Origin: Streptomyces fildesensis
GTDB taxonomy: Bacteria; Actinomycetota; Actinomycetes; Streptomycetales; Streptomycetaceae
Reading direction: 5' to 3'
NCBI RefSeq assembly: GCF_016107395.1
Contig: NZ_JAAIKO010000031.1
Location: 1 to 64,000, forward strand
DNA length: 64,000 nt
Shown here: one piece after another, positions 25,376-34,145 of the stretch
How positions within the stretch are numbered: the stretch's first letter is position 1
How the letters are laid out: every line of letters begins with the position of its first letter
Program-made: the position numbers and the translations under genes
Notes under the pieces: generated by a model
Databases searched by the model: none
The model's input: only the letters and a program-made list of their open reading frames with translations
What the model was told of the DNA's origin: nothing

Positions 25376-26302
25376 ATGGACACGTACAGCGGGGACACGC
25401 ACGAGAAGGTGATCGATGTCGCCGGATTGCGCCGCCGATATGACGGTCAATTCGAGGCGGTACGCGGAGTGACGTTCACGGTGGCGCGCGGCGAGCTCTT
25501 CGCGCTGCTGGGGACCAACGGGGCGGGCAAGACCTCCACCGTCGAGGTGCTGGAGGGGCTGGCCAGGCCGAGCGGCGGGCAGGTCAGGGTGCTGGGGCAC
25601 GATCCCTACCGGGAGCGGGCGCGGGTGCGGCCGCGGATGGGCGTAATGCTCCAGGAGGGCGGGTTTCCTTCCGACCTGACGGTGGCCGAAACCGCCCGTA
25701 TGTGGGCCGGCTGCACGACCGGGGCCCGGCCGGTCGGCGAGGCGCTGGAGATGGTGGGCCTCGGCACCCGCCACAAGGTGCGCGTCAAACAGCTGTCGGG
25801 CGGTGAACGGCGGCGCCTAGACCTGTCGATGGCGCTGCTCGGCCGTCCCGAAGTGCTCTTCCTGGACGAGCCGACCACCGGGCTCGACGCGGAGGGCCGC
25901 CATGAGACCCAGCAACTGGTGCGCGAGCTGCGGGACCGGGGCACGACCGTCCTGCTCACCACGCACTACCTGGAGGAGGCCGAGGGCCTCGCCGACCGGC
26001 TGGCGATCATGCGCGGCGGACGGATCGTCGCGACCGGCACCCCCGCCGAGGTGACGGCGGCCCGGCCGGCCCGGATCCACTTCACTCTGCCGGAGGGCGT
26101 GACGCCGGACCGGCTGCCGCTGTCCGTCCCGTCGGCCGCCGACGGGCGCCGGATCGAGGTGCGGACCGAACGGCTGCAGGAGGACCTGCTGGAACTGCTG
26201 ACGTGGGCGCGCGACAGGGACGTACAGCTCCTCGGACTCGACGCGCGGCACGCGTCGCTGGAAGAGGCGTTCATGGACATCGCGAAGGGGGACGCACGAT
26301 GA
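25376..26302 (+). CDS. ABC transporter ATP-binding protein
   Basis: A 308-aa ABC-2 type exporter ATPase (DrrA/NatA-like). Walker A LGTNGAGKTS, Q-loop QEGGFPSD, signature LSGGERRR, Walker B VLFLDEPTTGLD and switch His TTHYLEEAE are all present, so it should be active. It is the first gene of a four-gene coupled operon (ATPase, permease, histidine kinase, response regulator). The start ATG has a weak ribosome-binding site. Cargo unknown; such sets often export or sense antimicrobial peptides or lipids. Confidence 0.93.
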   Translation: MDTYSGDTHEKVIDVAGLRRRYDGQFEAVRGVTFTVARGELFALLGTNGAGKTSTVEVLEGLARPSGGQVRVLGHDPYRERARVRPRMGVMLQEGGFPSDLTVAETARMWAGCTTGARPVGEALEMVGLGTRHKVRVKQLSGGERRRLDLSMALLGRPEVLFLDEPTTGLDAEGRHETQQLVRELRDRGTTVLLTTHYLEEAEGLADRLAIMRGGRIVATGTPAEVTAARPARIHFTLPEGVTPDRLPLSVPSAADGRRIEVRTERLQEDLLELLTWARDRDVQLLGLDARHASLEEAFMDIAKGDAR

Positions 26303-27123
26303 GCACGACGCGTACGGGAACGCTGAAGGGAACGGGCACGGTGCCGGCGACGGGCCCACGGACCCGGAGCCGTACGCGGCTGGTGGCGCTCGGCCGGGCC
26401 GAGCTCACCTTGCTGTGGCGCAACCGGACGGCGATGTACACCGCGCTGCTGCTACCGGTCGGCATGGTCTGGGCGACGCGTTCCGTGGTCCCGACCCACG
26501 ACCTCAGGGAAGCCGGACTGACCCGCAACGCCCAGACGATGAGCGGCGGCATCGGCGTCATCCTGCTCCTCGTCGTCTACTACAACCTGGTGACCGCCTA
26601 TGTGGCGCGGCGCGAGGAGCTGGTGCTCAAGCGGCTGCGGACCGGGGAACCGTCGGATCTGGAGATCCTGGCCGGGACGGCCCTCCCGGCGGCCGCCGTG
26701 GCGCTCGCGCAGTGCACGGCGCTGATCGCCACCGGTGCGCTGCTGCTGGACCTGCCGGCTCCCCGGCGGCCGGAACTACTCGTCGCGGGCGTGTTGCTGG
26801 GGGTGCTGCTGCTGGCCGCGCTGGCGGCCGTCTCGACCGTCTTCACCCGGAGTGTGGAGGTGGCGCAGTTGACCACCCTGCCGCTGTTCATGGTGTCGCT
26901 CATCGGATCCGGGCTCTTCGTACCGGTGGAACTGCTGCCCGGCTGGGCCCACGATCTGTGCCGGCTGCTGCCCGTAACGCCCGTCACCGACCTCGTACGG
27001 TTCGGCTGGCTGGGCGGCGCCGGGGCGGGCGAAATCCTGCGCACGCTGGGGCTCGCGGTGGCCTGGACCGCGCTCGCGGTGTTTGCTGTACGCCGGTGGT
27101 TCCGCTGGGAACCGCGTCGCTGA
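26299..27123 (+). CDS. ABC-2 type transporter permease
   Basis: A 274-aa membrane protein with a basic N-terminus and about six hydrophobic segments (for example MYTALLLPVGMVW, GVILLLVVYYNLV, LLVAGVLLGVLLLAALAAVS and LPLFMVSLIGSGLFVP). It pairs with the preceding ATPase, its ATG overlapping that stop (ATGA). It is the channel half of the exporter. Confidence 0.9.
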   Translation: MSTTRTGTLKGTGTVPATGPRTRSRTRLVALGRAELTLLWRNRTAMYTALLLPVGMVWATRSVVPTHDLREAGLTRNAQTMSGGIGVILLLVVYYNLVTAYVARREELVLKRLRTGEPSDLEILAGTALPAAAVALAQCTALIATGALLLDLPAPRRPELLVAGVLLGVLLLAALAAVSTVFTRSVEVAQLTTLPLFMVSLIGSGLFVPVELLPGWAHDLCRLLPVTPVTDLVRFGWLGGAGAGEILRTLGLAVAWTALAVFAVRRWFRWEPRR

Positions 27124-27143
27124 CCAGGCCCAGGGGGACGACC

Positions 27144-28424
27144 GTGCCGAAGCTGACGGGATGGTGGGAGCGGCGCAGCGATCCGGCCCGCTTCGAGCTC
27201 TACACGCGGTGGTCGCTGTACTCCTTCGCGTTGATCGAGGTGTTCCTGGTCCTCGGCGCGGTCCAGCGCTCCGACAGTCCGATCGGTGCGCGCGTCGTCC
27301 TGTGGGCGCTGCTGGGGCAGGCCGTGCTGTGCGCGGTGCTGGTGTCCCGGGTGCTGGACTGGGCGCTGGGCCGGCGCGAGCGGCCGACCCGGCTGCTCGC
27401 CGCCGCCGGCGCCACGACGGCCCTCGCGGTGCTGGTCGTCGTGGTCCTGCGGGCGCGCGGCACCCTGCTCCCCGGGGGCGAGGCGGTCCAGATCGTCTCC
27501 GGCTTCACCGCCTTCGCGATCGGCCCCGCGGTGCTGAACATCCGCCGACCGCGCCGGATCGTGCTGCTCGTGATGGGTACGGCCGCACTGGTGGCGGTGT
27601 GCTCGGCGGCGGCGGGACTGCCGACGGGTGAGACCACCGGCTACGCCGTCGCGGTGGCGGCGGGGGGCGCCGCCATGGCGTTCACCTACCGCGGCTCCGC
27701 CTGGATCCTGGTCGTCGTGTGGGAGCTGGACCGGGCACGGGAGGCGCAGTCGCGGCTGGCGGTCGCGGAGGAGCGGCTGCGGTTCGGACGGGATCTGCAC
27801 GATGTGATGGGACGCAATCTCTCGGTGATCGCGCTCAAGAGCGAACTCGCCGTCCAACTCGCCCAGCGGGGGCGGCCCGAGGCCATCGACCAGATGGTGG
27901 AGGTGCAGCGCATCGCGCGGGAGTCGCAGCGCGACGTGCGCGAGGTCGTCCGCGGCTACCGGTCGGTGGACCTTCAGGTGGAGCTGGCGGGCGCGCTGTC
28001 GGTGCTGCGGGCCGCGGGCGTCGACTGCCGGGCCGAGGGCGACGACGGGGCGACGCTGTCGCCCGCCGTCCAGTCCGTGATCGCCTGGGTGGTCCGAGAG
28101 GGCACCACCAACGTGCTGCGGCACGGGGACGCGCGCAGCTGCGTCATCCGGCTGCTGGTCGAGCCGGCCGGCTCGGCCGTACTGACCATGGAGAACGACG
28201 GAGCGGTGACCGTCCCCGCCGTGGCCGCTCCGACGACGCCGGGGACCGGGCTGACCGGGCTGCGCGAGCGCGTCGGCGCGCTGGGCGGCACGCTGACCGC
28301 GGAGCCGGACACGGGCGGGGTGTTCCGGCTGACGGCGTGCGTGCCGCTGCAACGCCGGGAAGCCGCTTCCAGTGCCCCCGGTACCACCTCCGTAGGTTCG
28401 CAGAGCACGGAAGGAGCCGCATGA
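27144..28424 (+). CDS. Sensor histidine kinase (HisKA_3, NarL/LiaS type)
   Basis: A 426-aa kinase. The N-terminal half has about six membrane segments with short loops, an intramembrane-sensing design. The phosphoacceptor is His219 in RFGRDLHDVMGRN. The GHKL part is recognisable (VVREGTTNVLRHG, GTGLTGLRERVGALGG). The start is GTG, with GGGGG about 7 nt upstream. It follows the permease by 20 bp and probably monitors the exporter or the stress it relieves. Confidence 0.92.
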   Translation: MPKLTGWWERRSDPARFELYTRWSLYSFALIEVFLVLGAVQRSDSPIGARVVLWALLGQAVLCAVLVSRVLDWALGRRERPTRLLAAAGATTALAVLVVVVLRARGTLLPGGEAVQIVSGFTAFAIGPAVLNIRRPRRIVLLVMGTAALVAVCSAAAGLPTGETTGYAVAVAAGGAAMAFTYRGSAWILVVVWELDRAREAQSRLAVAEERLRFGRDLHDVMGRNLSVIALKSELAVQLAQRGRPEAIDQMVEVQRIARESQRDVREVVRGYRSVDLQVELAGALSVLRAAGVDCRAEGDDGATLSPAVQSVIAWVVREGTTNVLRHGDARSCVIRLLVEPAGSAVLTMENDGAVTVPAVAAPTTPGTGLTGLRERVGALGGTLTAEPDTGGVFRLTACVPLQRREAASSAPGTTSVGSQSTEGAA

Positions 28425-29065
28425 CGCATCCGATCGGGACCGGTGAGGCCGGCGAGGCGCGCGTCCGCGTTCTGCTCGCCGACGACGAGCACCTCATCCG
28501 CGGCGCGCTCGCCGCGCTGCTGTCCTACGAGGACGACATCCTCGTCGTCGCCGAGGCCGCCTCCGGGCCCGAGGCACTCGCGATGGCACGGGCGCACCGG
28601 CCGGATGTCGCGGTCCTGGATCTGGAGATGCCGGGCGCCGACGGTGTGGCGGTCGCCACATCCCTGCGGGCCGAGCTGCCCGGCTGCCGGACCATGATCG
28701 TGACCGGTCACGGTCGTCCAGGACACCTGAAGCGGGCCCTGACGGCGGGCGTCAGGGGCTTCGTTCCCAAGACCGTCTCGGCGCAGCGGCTGGCCGAGAT
28801 CATCCGCACCGTGCACGCCGGGGGCCGTTACGTGGACCCGGAGTTGGCGGCCGACGCGATCAGCGCCGGGGACCCCCCGCTGACCGTCCGCGAGGCCGAG
28901 GTCCTCGATCTGGCGGCCGACGGCGCGCCGATCGCGGAGATCGCCCGGCGGGCCGCGCTGTCCCAGGGAACGGTGCGCAACTACCTCTCCTCGGCCGCCA
29001 CGAAACTGTCCGCGGAGAACCGTCATGAGGCCGCGCGCATCGCCCGGGAGCGCGGTTGGGTATAG
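28421..29065 (+). CDS. NarL/FixJ response regulator
   Basis: A 214-aa receiver and LuxR-type helix-turn-helix. Phospho-acceptor Asp67 is in VAVLDLEMPG, Lys in FVPKTVSA, and the output domain has LTVREAEVLDLAADGAPIAE and LSQGTVRNYLSSAATKL. Its ATG overlaps the kinase stop. The stop codon region (GTATAG) doubles as a -10-like TATAGT for the following tRNA. Confidence 0.95.
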   Translation: MTHPIGTGEAGEARVRVLLADDEHLIRGALAALLSYEDDILVVAEAASGPEALAMARAHRPDVAVLDLEMPGADGVAVATSLRAELPGCRTMIVTGHGRPGHLKRALTAGVRGFVPKTVSAQRLAEIIRTVHAGGRYVDPELAADAISAGDPPLTVREAEVLDLAADGAPIAEIARRAALSQGTVRNYLSSAATKLSAENRHEAARIARERGWV

Positions 29066-29066
29066 T
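29061..29066 (+). promoter_or_regulatory. -10 element of tRNA-Gly copy 2 within the regulator's stop region
   Basis: TATAGT overlaps the last codon and stop of the response regulator and sits 33 nt before the tRNA. A matching -35 is not obvious. Confidence 0.4.
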
Positions 29067-29098
29067 GGCTCTCGCGCAAAGCACACAGCACGCGCGAT

Positions 29099-29171
29099 GC
29101 GGACGTAGCTCAGTTGGTAGAGCGCAACCTTGCCAAGGTTGAGGTCGCCAGTTCGAACCTGGTCGTCCGCT
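29099..29171 (+). tRNA. tRNA-Gly(GCC), copy 2
   Basis: Identical over 73 nt to the copy at 25149-25221, in the same orientation on the other side of the ABC/two-component operon. Confidence 0.96.
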
Positions 29172-29178
29172 CAGCAGA

Positions 29179-29216
29179 ACGAAGGCCCCGGTGGATTTAT
29201 CCACCGGGGCCTTCGT
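29179..29216 (+). terminator. Terminator after tRNA-Gly copy 2
   Basis: A long GC-rich stem starting ACGAAGGCCCCGGTGGAT with a short loop, 8 nt after the tRNA. Confidence 0.8.
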
Positions 29217-29296
29217 CGTACGCGGCCTTCGTCGTACGCGGCTGCCCGGGTGCCCGGCCGCGGGGTGCGCGGCCGGGCACTTGGGGCAGCCGGCCG

Positions 29297-30196
29297 CTAG
29301 GACCAGGTCGTGCCGGTGAGGCGCTCGTAGGCCTCGATGTACTTGGCGCGGGACTGCTCGATGATCTCGGGCGGCAGCGGCGGCGGGGGCAGTTCGCTGT
29401 TCTTGTCCCAGCCGGAGGCGGGGGACGTCAGCCAGTTGCGGATGAACTGCTTGTCGAAGGACGGCTGGGTCCGGCCGGGCTTCCACTGGTCGGCCGGCCA
29501 GAAGCGCGAGGAGTCCGGAGTGAGCACCTCGTCGCCGATGACGAGCTCGTCACCGTCGAAGCCGAACTCGAACTTGGTGTCCGCCAGGATGATGCCGCGG
29601 TCCCGGGCGACATCGCGGGCCCGGCTGTAGACCGCGAGGGTCGTCTGGCGCAGCAGGGCCGCGGTCTCGGCGCCGACCTGACGGGCCGCCTCCTCGTAGG
29701 AGACGTTCTCGTCGTGCTCACCGACCTCGGCCTTGGTGGCGGGCGTGAAGATCGGCGCGGGCAGCTCCGAGCCGTCGACGAGGCCCTCGGGGAGCGCGAG
29801 GCCGCAGACGGTGCGGTGCGCGTCGTACTCGACGAGGCCGGAGCCGGTGAGGTAGCCGCGGGCCACGCACTCGACCGGGATCATCCGCAGCGACTTGCAG
29901 ACCATGGTGCGGCCGGCCCAGTCGGCGGGGGCGCCGGCCGGGACGTCGGTGGAGATGACGTGGTTGGGGACCAGGTCGGCGAGCTGGTCGAACCACCACA
30001 GCGACAGCTGGGTGAGGATCCGGCCCTTGTCGGGGACCTCGGTGGGCACCACCCAGTCGTACACGGACGTACGGTCGCTGGCCACCATCACCAGTTCACC
30101 GGCCGCGTTCCGGTACAGGTCGCGGACCTTACCGGTGTGCAGGTGCACCAGTCCCGGCACCTGGACGGGTACGGGTTTCTCAACGAATCCGGACAT
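29297..30196 (-). CDS. purC: SAICAR synthetase
   Basis: Joins aspartate to CAIR (step 8 of purine synthesis). The 299 aa show HTGKVRDLYR near the N-terminus, SDRTSVYDWVVPTEVPDKG, VECVARGYLTGSG, and ILADTKFEFGFDG. The length fits the longer actinobacterial PurC. ATG with GGGAGGA about 5 nt upstream. The purine gene stands alone; the next gene upstream on the same strand is 100 bp away. Confidence 0.97.
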   Translation of the reverse strand: MSGFVEKPVPVQVPGLVHLHTGKVRDLYRNAAGELVMVASDRTSVYDWVVPTEVPDKGRILTQLSLWWFDQLADLVPNHVISTDVPAGAPADWAGRTMVCKSLRMIPVECVARGYLTGSGLVEYDAHRTVCGLALPEGLVDGSELPAPIFTPATKAEVGEHDENVSYEEAARQVGAETAALLRQTTLAVYSRARDVARDRGIILADTKFEFGFDGDELVIGDEVLTPDSSRFWPADQWKPGRTQPSFDKQFIRNWLTSPASGWDKNSELPPPPLPPEIIEQSRAKYIEAYERLTGTTWS

Positions 30197-30298
30197 GGGT
30201 CCTCCCCACTCGGCGGCTCAGCTCCCGATTCTCCCGCACGAGGGAGGGTGCAACCCGACAGGGTCCGGCCGAGCGGGCAGGTCGGAACCCATCGGAAC

Positions 30299-31837
30299 CT
30301 AATCGTGCTTGCAGATCCGGTCCAGGAGGTTGGCCGTGGCGCGCTGGATCCGGGGGTCCACATAGTGCGGACGGTCCAGCGCCGGGGACCAGGCGAAGGT
30401 GCCGGAGGCGAAGACATAGGCGCCGCTCGGTGCCCGGTACAGCGACGTCTCCTGATGGCGGCGGCGGCCGTCGGCGTCCTCGTACGGCGAGTGCGCGAGC
30501 AGGATCCGGTCGGTGGACTCGGGCAGCGCGGTGCGCGGGAAGTAGCGGTCCGCCTCACCCGCGACCAGGCCCTCGATCTCGTCCCCCTCGGCCGCGCCGG
30601 TGGCCTCCCACAGCCAGTGGTCGGCGTTGCGGACGACGAGCGGGGCGGGTTCGGGGACGCGGCCGGCGTACTGCACGCCCAGCAGCAGCTGTTCCGGCTC
30701 GCCCAGGTCCCGCCACAGGGCGCTGCGGCCGCGGGCGTCGCCGCGGCGCTTGCGGCAGGTCAGCAGCCGGTCGGGCTCACCGGCCGGCGAGGGGCCCAGT
30801 TCGACCTGCCAGTACATGGAGTTGGCGGAGAGGAACACCAGCGAGGTGCCGCCGTCCCTGGCGGCCTCGGCGGCGCGGCGCATCGGGACCGACCAGTACT
30901 CGTCGTGCCCGGGGAAGACCAGGCCGCGGTACCGGGAGGGGTCGACGCGGCCGGCGTGCAGATCGCGGGCGTCCGCGTAGGCCAGGTCGTAGCCGTACCG
31001 CTCCGCCCAGCGGATGAAGTCGTAGGCGTGGCCGACGTGCAGCGGCAGCCCCGCGCCCGCGTAGGGACGGTCGAAGGAGACCGTGGCGGGCGCCTCCTCC
31101 TCGCCGAGCAGCCGGCCTTCGGCGTCCCACGCGTGATAGAGGCTGGCGCCGGTCCTGCCGTCCTCCGGGTACAGGTTGTACGCCTGCCAGGTGACGTCGG
31201 GCATCACCAGCAGCAGGTCCGCGTCGAGCGCGGGGGCGTGCGGCGGCTCCTGGGTCGGGTACCGGCGCGGGGTCGGCGGGCGTGCGTCACGGACGGTGAA
31301 CGGGATATGGCTGCGGTACCCGTCGGCGGTGGTGAGCACCGCCACATAGGCGCCGGTCTTCCAGTACCCCGGCACCTGCAGCCGCCAGGACTGCCACCAG
31401 TGATGGCAGGAGACGGTGCGGCCGGCGGCGAGCGGGGCCGACTGGACGATGCCGGAGAGCCGCGGGCTGGCCGTCATGTGGCACGCGCCGTCACCGCCGT
31501 AGTGGCCGATGCGGTAGATGTCGACGGTGAACTGCTGGGGCGGGTCCACGGTCACCCGGAAGTCGATGGCCGCGCCCGGGGCGACCGCGCCGGCCGAGGC
31601 GAAGCCCTTGACCTGGCAGCGCACGTCATCGGCGGTGCGCGGGCCCGGTACCTGCGGGCGGGCCGGTGCCTCGCCACGGCTCACGGAGAGGTCGACGTAC
31701 CAGGGGACCACGTTCCCCTCGTCGTCCAGATACTGCTCGGCGCCGCGCAGCCACGGTAACGGGCCCTGTCCGAACGGGTCGGTCACCCCATGCGCGAGCG
31801 CTCCCGACTGCCAGCGCCGGATCTGCTCCGTCCCCAC
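30299..31837 (-). CDS. N,N-dimethylformamidase large-subunit-like protein
   Basis: A 512-aa protein with the C-terminal domain seen in the beta subunit of N,N-dimethylformamidase. Visible are YRIGHYGGDGA, PDVTWQAYNLYPEDGRTG, YDLAYADARDLHAG, and VFPGHDEYWS, typical of this iron-dependent amidohydrolase family. Many actinobacteria carry homologs without a small subunit; the substrate is unknown. I chose GTG at 31837 because AAGGGGGG lies about 7 nt upstream; a longer frame starts at 31879. It has no signal peptide. Confidence 0.85.
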   Translation of the reverse strand: MGTEQIRRWQSGALAHGVTDPFGQGPLPWLRGAEQYLDDEGNVVPWYVDLSVSRGEAPARPQVPGPRTADDVRCQVKGFASAGAVAPGAAIDFRVTVDPPQQFTVDIYRIGHYGGDGACHMTASPRLSGIVQSAPLAAGRTVSCHHWWQSWRLQVPGYWKTGAYVAVLTTADGYRSHIPFTVRDARPPTPRRYPTQEPPHAPALDADLLLVMPDVTWQAYNLYPEDGRTGASLYHAWDAEGRLLGEEEAPATVSFDRPYAGAGLPLHVGHAYDFIRWAERYGYDLAYADARDLHAGRVDPSRYRGLVFPGHDEYWSVPMRRAAEAARDGGTSLVFLSANSMYWQVELGPSPAGEPDRLLTCRKRRGDARGRSALWRDLGEPEQLLLGVQYAGRVPEPAPLVVRNADHWLWEATGAAEGDEIEGLVAGEADRYFPRTALPESTDRILLAHSPYEDADGRRRHQETSLYRAPSGAYVFASGTFAWSPALDRPHYVDPRIQRATANLLDRICKHD

Positions 31838-32003
31838 GTGTGCCCCCCTTCTTCGCCACGCCCCCGGGTCGAGTCCCACGCGTCCGAACCCAGCACATCA
31901 CATAACGCACTCCCCTGGTTACTGTTCGTGGCGAATAATCGGAACAGTTTCGCTCCGAGTGGGGCAGAAACTGTCATCCGGCGGGTGCGGCGTGGCCCCT
32001 GTG

Positions 32004-33740
32004 TCAGACGAGGCGGACGGGCTTCTCCAGCCGGACGCCGACCGCGGTGAGCCAGGAGCGCAGCGGAGCCGCGTCACCGTTCTCCACGAGGCGCAGCACC
32101 GGCCACGCGAGGTCCGCCCGGCGGGAGCCGTTGACGAGCAGGGCGGGCCCGTCCAGCCAGTCGAGACCGGCCGTGGCGCCCGCGGTGTCGACGGCGGCGC
32201 AGCAGACCATCGCGGTGACGTGTTCGGTGAGCAGCTCGCGGCCGGTGCGGGGCGGGAGCAGTTGGTAGACCGGGGCGAGGGAGGTGCCGGTGGCGGGGGT
32301 CCGGTTGGCGTCGCGGGCCGCTTCCTCGCGGGCGACATGGCCGGTGATCCGGGCCGCCAGCTCCTCGCTGCCGCCCCGGGAGAGCCGGTCGATCACCCGG
32401 GCGATGGTGGCCCGGCCGGGCTCGTCGGGAAAGTCCACGGAGCCGGCCACGGCCGCCTGGCGGGCGGCCTGGGCGCCCATCAGCAGCCCGGCACCGGCGC
32501 GGCTCTCCGCGGTGTGCTCGGCGGTCTGCACGGTGATGACCGCGGGCCGGTCGCGCTCGGGGCGCGGTACGGCGCTGCCCGGCTCGTCCAGCACCCTGAT
32601 CAGCAGGGCGGCCTCGGAACGCCATATGCGGTCCACGACCTCCTCGGGGTACGAGTCCCAGTCGACCGGCGACCAGTCCGGGCCGTGGCCCTCGGGGCCG
32701 CCGTGGAAGAGCCGGGCCGCCAGCAGGGAGGCCGCCTCGTCGACGGTGCCGGGCTCTTCGAGCAGATCGCAGGCGGGGCGCTCGCCCAGCCGTGACTCGA
32801 AGCCCTCGGCCAGCCGGTCGCGGCGGGACAGATCGGTGAGCGCGGCCACCACTCCGGCGTCGAGCCGGGACGGCCAGCGGCCCATCCGCCAGGCGGGCAG
32901 CGCGACCCTCGTCAGCAGCCGGTCCCAGCCCGCGTAGGCGAGGCCGACCTGCTCCTGGGCGACGATCCGCAGCCCGTAGTCCACCGCCTGGGCGCGCTCC
33001 GAGGCGGACGCGGCCACTCCGCGCTCCATCTCGGCGGCATGCGCCCGGCAGCCGCGCAGCAGCAGCCGCGCGACCCAGCCGAGGAAGGCGTACGCGGGCC
33101 ACACGAGACCGCGTGAACGCGCCGAGGCGACGCCGGCTGCGGCGTCCAGACCCCGGATGAAGCGCCGGGCCGCGGCTATGTCCGGGTCGGCGGACGGTCC
33201 GGTGCCGGCCACGACGGGGGCGAGCAGGGCACGCAGCTCGGCGACCCGCATCCACCACATGAAGGGCGAGCCGATCACCAGCACCGGCGCGGCCGGCTCC
33301 CGGCGGCGGCCCCAGCGGCCCGCGCCCGCTCCGTCCGGGCGGCGGTCCTCCAGCCAGCTGTCGCAGTCCGGGGTGAGCTCTATCGAGGAGGGCGTGGGGA
33401 CCTGGAGGCGGACCGCGAGGTCATGGACCATCCGGTACAGGTCGGGGGCCGACGATTCGGCGACCGGGACCGTCGGGCTGACCGCGGGGCGGGCCCGGAC
33501 GACGACGGCGGCGACGGCGCCCGCGAGCACCAGCACCACCAGCGCTCCGCCGACCACCGACCACCGCAGCGCGTCCCAGCTGTCGCCGATCCGCCCGGTG
33601 GCGCCGCCCACGAGCAGGACGACGGCGGCGGCGGCGGGCAGCAGCGCCACGGCGAGCGCGGTGCTGCGGATCCGCAGCACCGCCAGCGCACGGGAGCGTG
33701 CGACTCCCTCACCTGTTTCTCCAGCCATCGGGCGGCTCAC
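32004..33740 (-). CDS. Membrane protein with degenerate M48-peptidase-like domain
   Basis: A 578-aa protein with two N-terminal membrane segments (residues about 26-48 and 58-84). A region like M48 zinc peptidases follows: DLYRMVHDLAVRLQVPTPSSI, then LVIGSPFMWWMRVAELRALL, where active homologs continue with AHELGH. Here that place reads APVVAGTG, so the HExxH zinc site is missing. The C-terminal 350 residues have no recognised domain. I infer a non-catalytic homolog of unknown role. The start is near MSRPMAGETGEG; a second Met 5 residues in is possible. Confidence 0.7.
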   Translation of the reverse strand: MSRPMAGETGEGVARSRALAVLRIRSTALAVALLPAAAAVVLLVGGATGRIGDSWDALRWSVVGGALVVLVLAGAVAAVVVRARPAVSPTVPVAESSAPDLYRMVHDLAVRLQVPTPSSIELTPDCDSWLEDRRPDGAGAGRWGRRREPAAPVLVIGSPFMWWMRVAELRALLAPVVAGTGPSADPDIAAARRFIRGLDAAAGVASARSRGLVWPAYAFLGWVARLLLRGCRAHAAEMERGVAASASERAQAVDYGLRIVAQEQVGLAYAGWDRLLTRVALPAWRMGRWPSRLDAGVVAALTDLSRRDRLAEGFESRLGERPACDLLEEPGTVDEAASLLAARLFHGGPEGHGPDWSPVDWDSYPEEVVDRIWRSEAALLIRVLDEPGSAVPRPERDRPAVITVQTAEHTAESRAGAGLLMGAQAARQAAVAGSVDFPDEPGRATIARVIDRLSRGGSEELAARITGHVAREEAARDANRTPATGTSLAPVYQLLPPRTGRELLTEHVTAMVCCAAVDTAGATAGLDWLDGPALLVNGSRRADLAWPVLRLVENGDAAPLRSWLTAVGVRLEKPVRLV

Positions 33741-34145
33741 CCCCGTCTCACTGTCAGGACCGCCGTCGGCGGCTTATCCCACTGTCGCACCGCCCACGGA
33801 CATCGCAATGTCTGTACGGCTACTTGCCGCACAGCACCACGCCGTCCGGCAGTGCGCTTCCGGGGCACAGTAGTTGGGGACCGCTGCCACGTCAGCCGGA
33901 TGGGGAAGCCATCACTCCTTGGGGTGGCTTTGGGTAACGACCTGCCCCGCGGTATGGAGTGGATCAGGCAGCGGCGCCCTGTGGCTTCGATTGCAAGGCG
34001 GAGGAGGGAGTCCATGCGGTGGGGCACCTCCCAGCGGTAGCTGGGGGCCATCGGCGACCGACGACAACGCCGCAAGCGAAGTCGCAGGGCGCCGCGAGCC
34101 CGCTCCGTACCGCGGGGCAGGTCGTGAGCCACCCCAAGGGCTGAT
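33741..34145. other. Intergenic, 405 bp, holding a MITE-like element
   Basis: No gene is supported. The right half is taken by the inverted-repeat element listed next; the left part (33741-33910) is featureless upstream DNA of the membrane-protein gene. Confidence 0.6.
33911..34145. mobile_element. MITE-like element with about 40-bp terminal inverted repeats
   Basis: Left arm 33911-33959 (atcactccttggggtggc.., gacctgccccgcggtatgga) and right arm 34103-34145 are complementary except for a 7-nt gap and a few mismatches. The 143-bp centre has no transposase and contains the hairpin ggggcacctcccagcggtag. It ends at the purD stop codon. No clear target duplication. A non-autonomous insertion remnant is the best reading. 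Confidence 0.65.

Noticed and set aside
33737..34132. 131-codon minus-strand frame across the MITE-like element
   Set aside because: It crosses inverted repeats and has no similarity to a transposase or codon bias.
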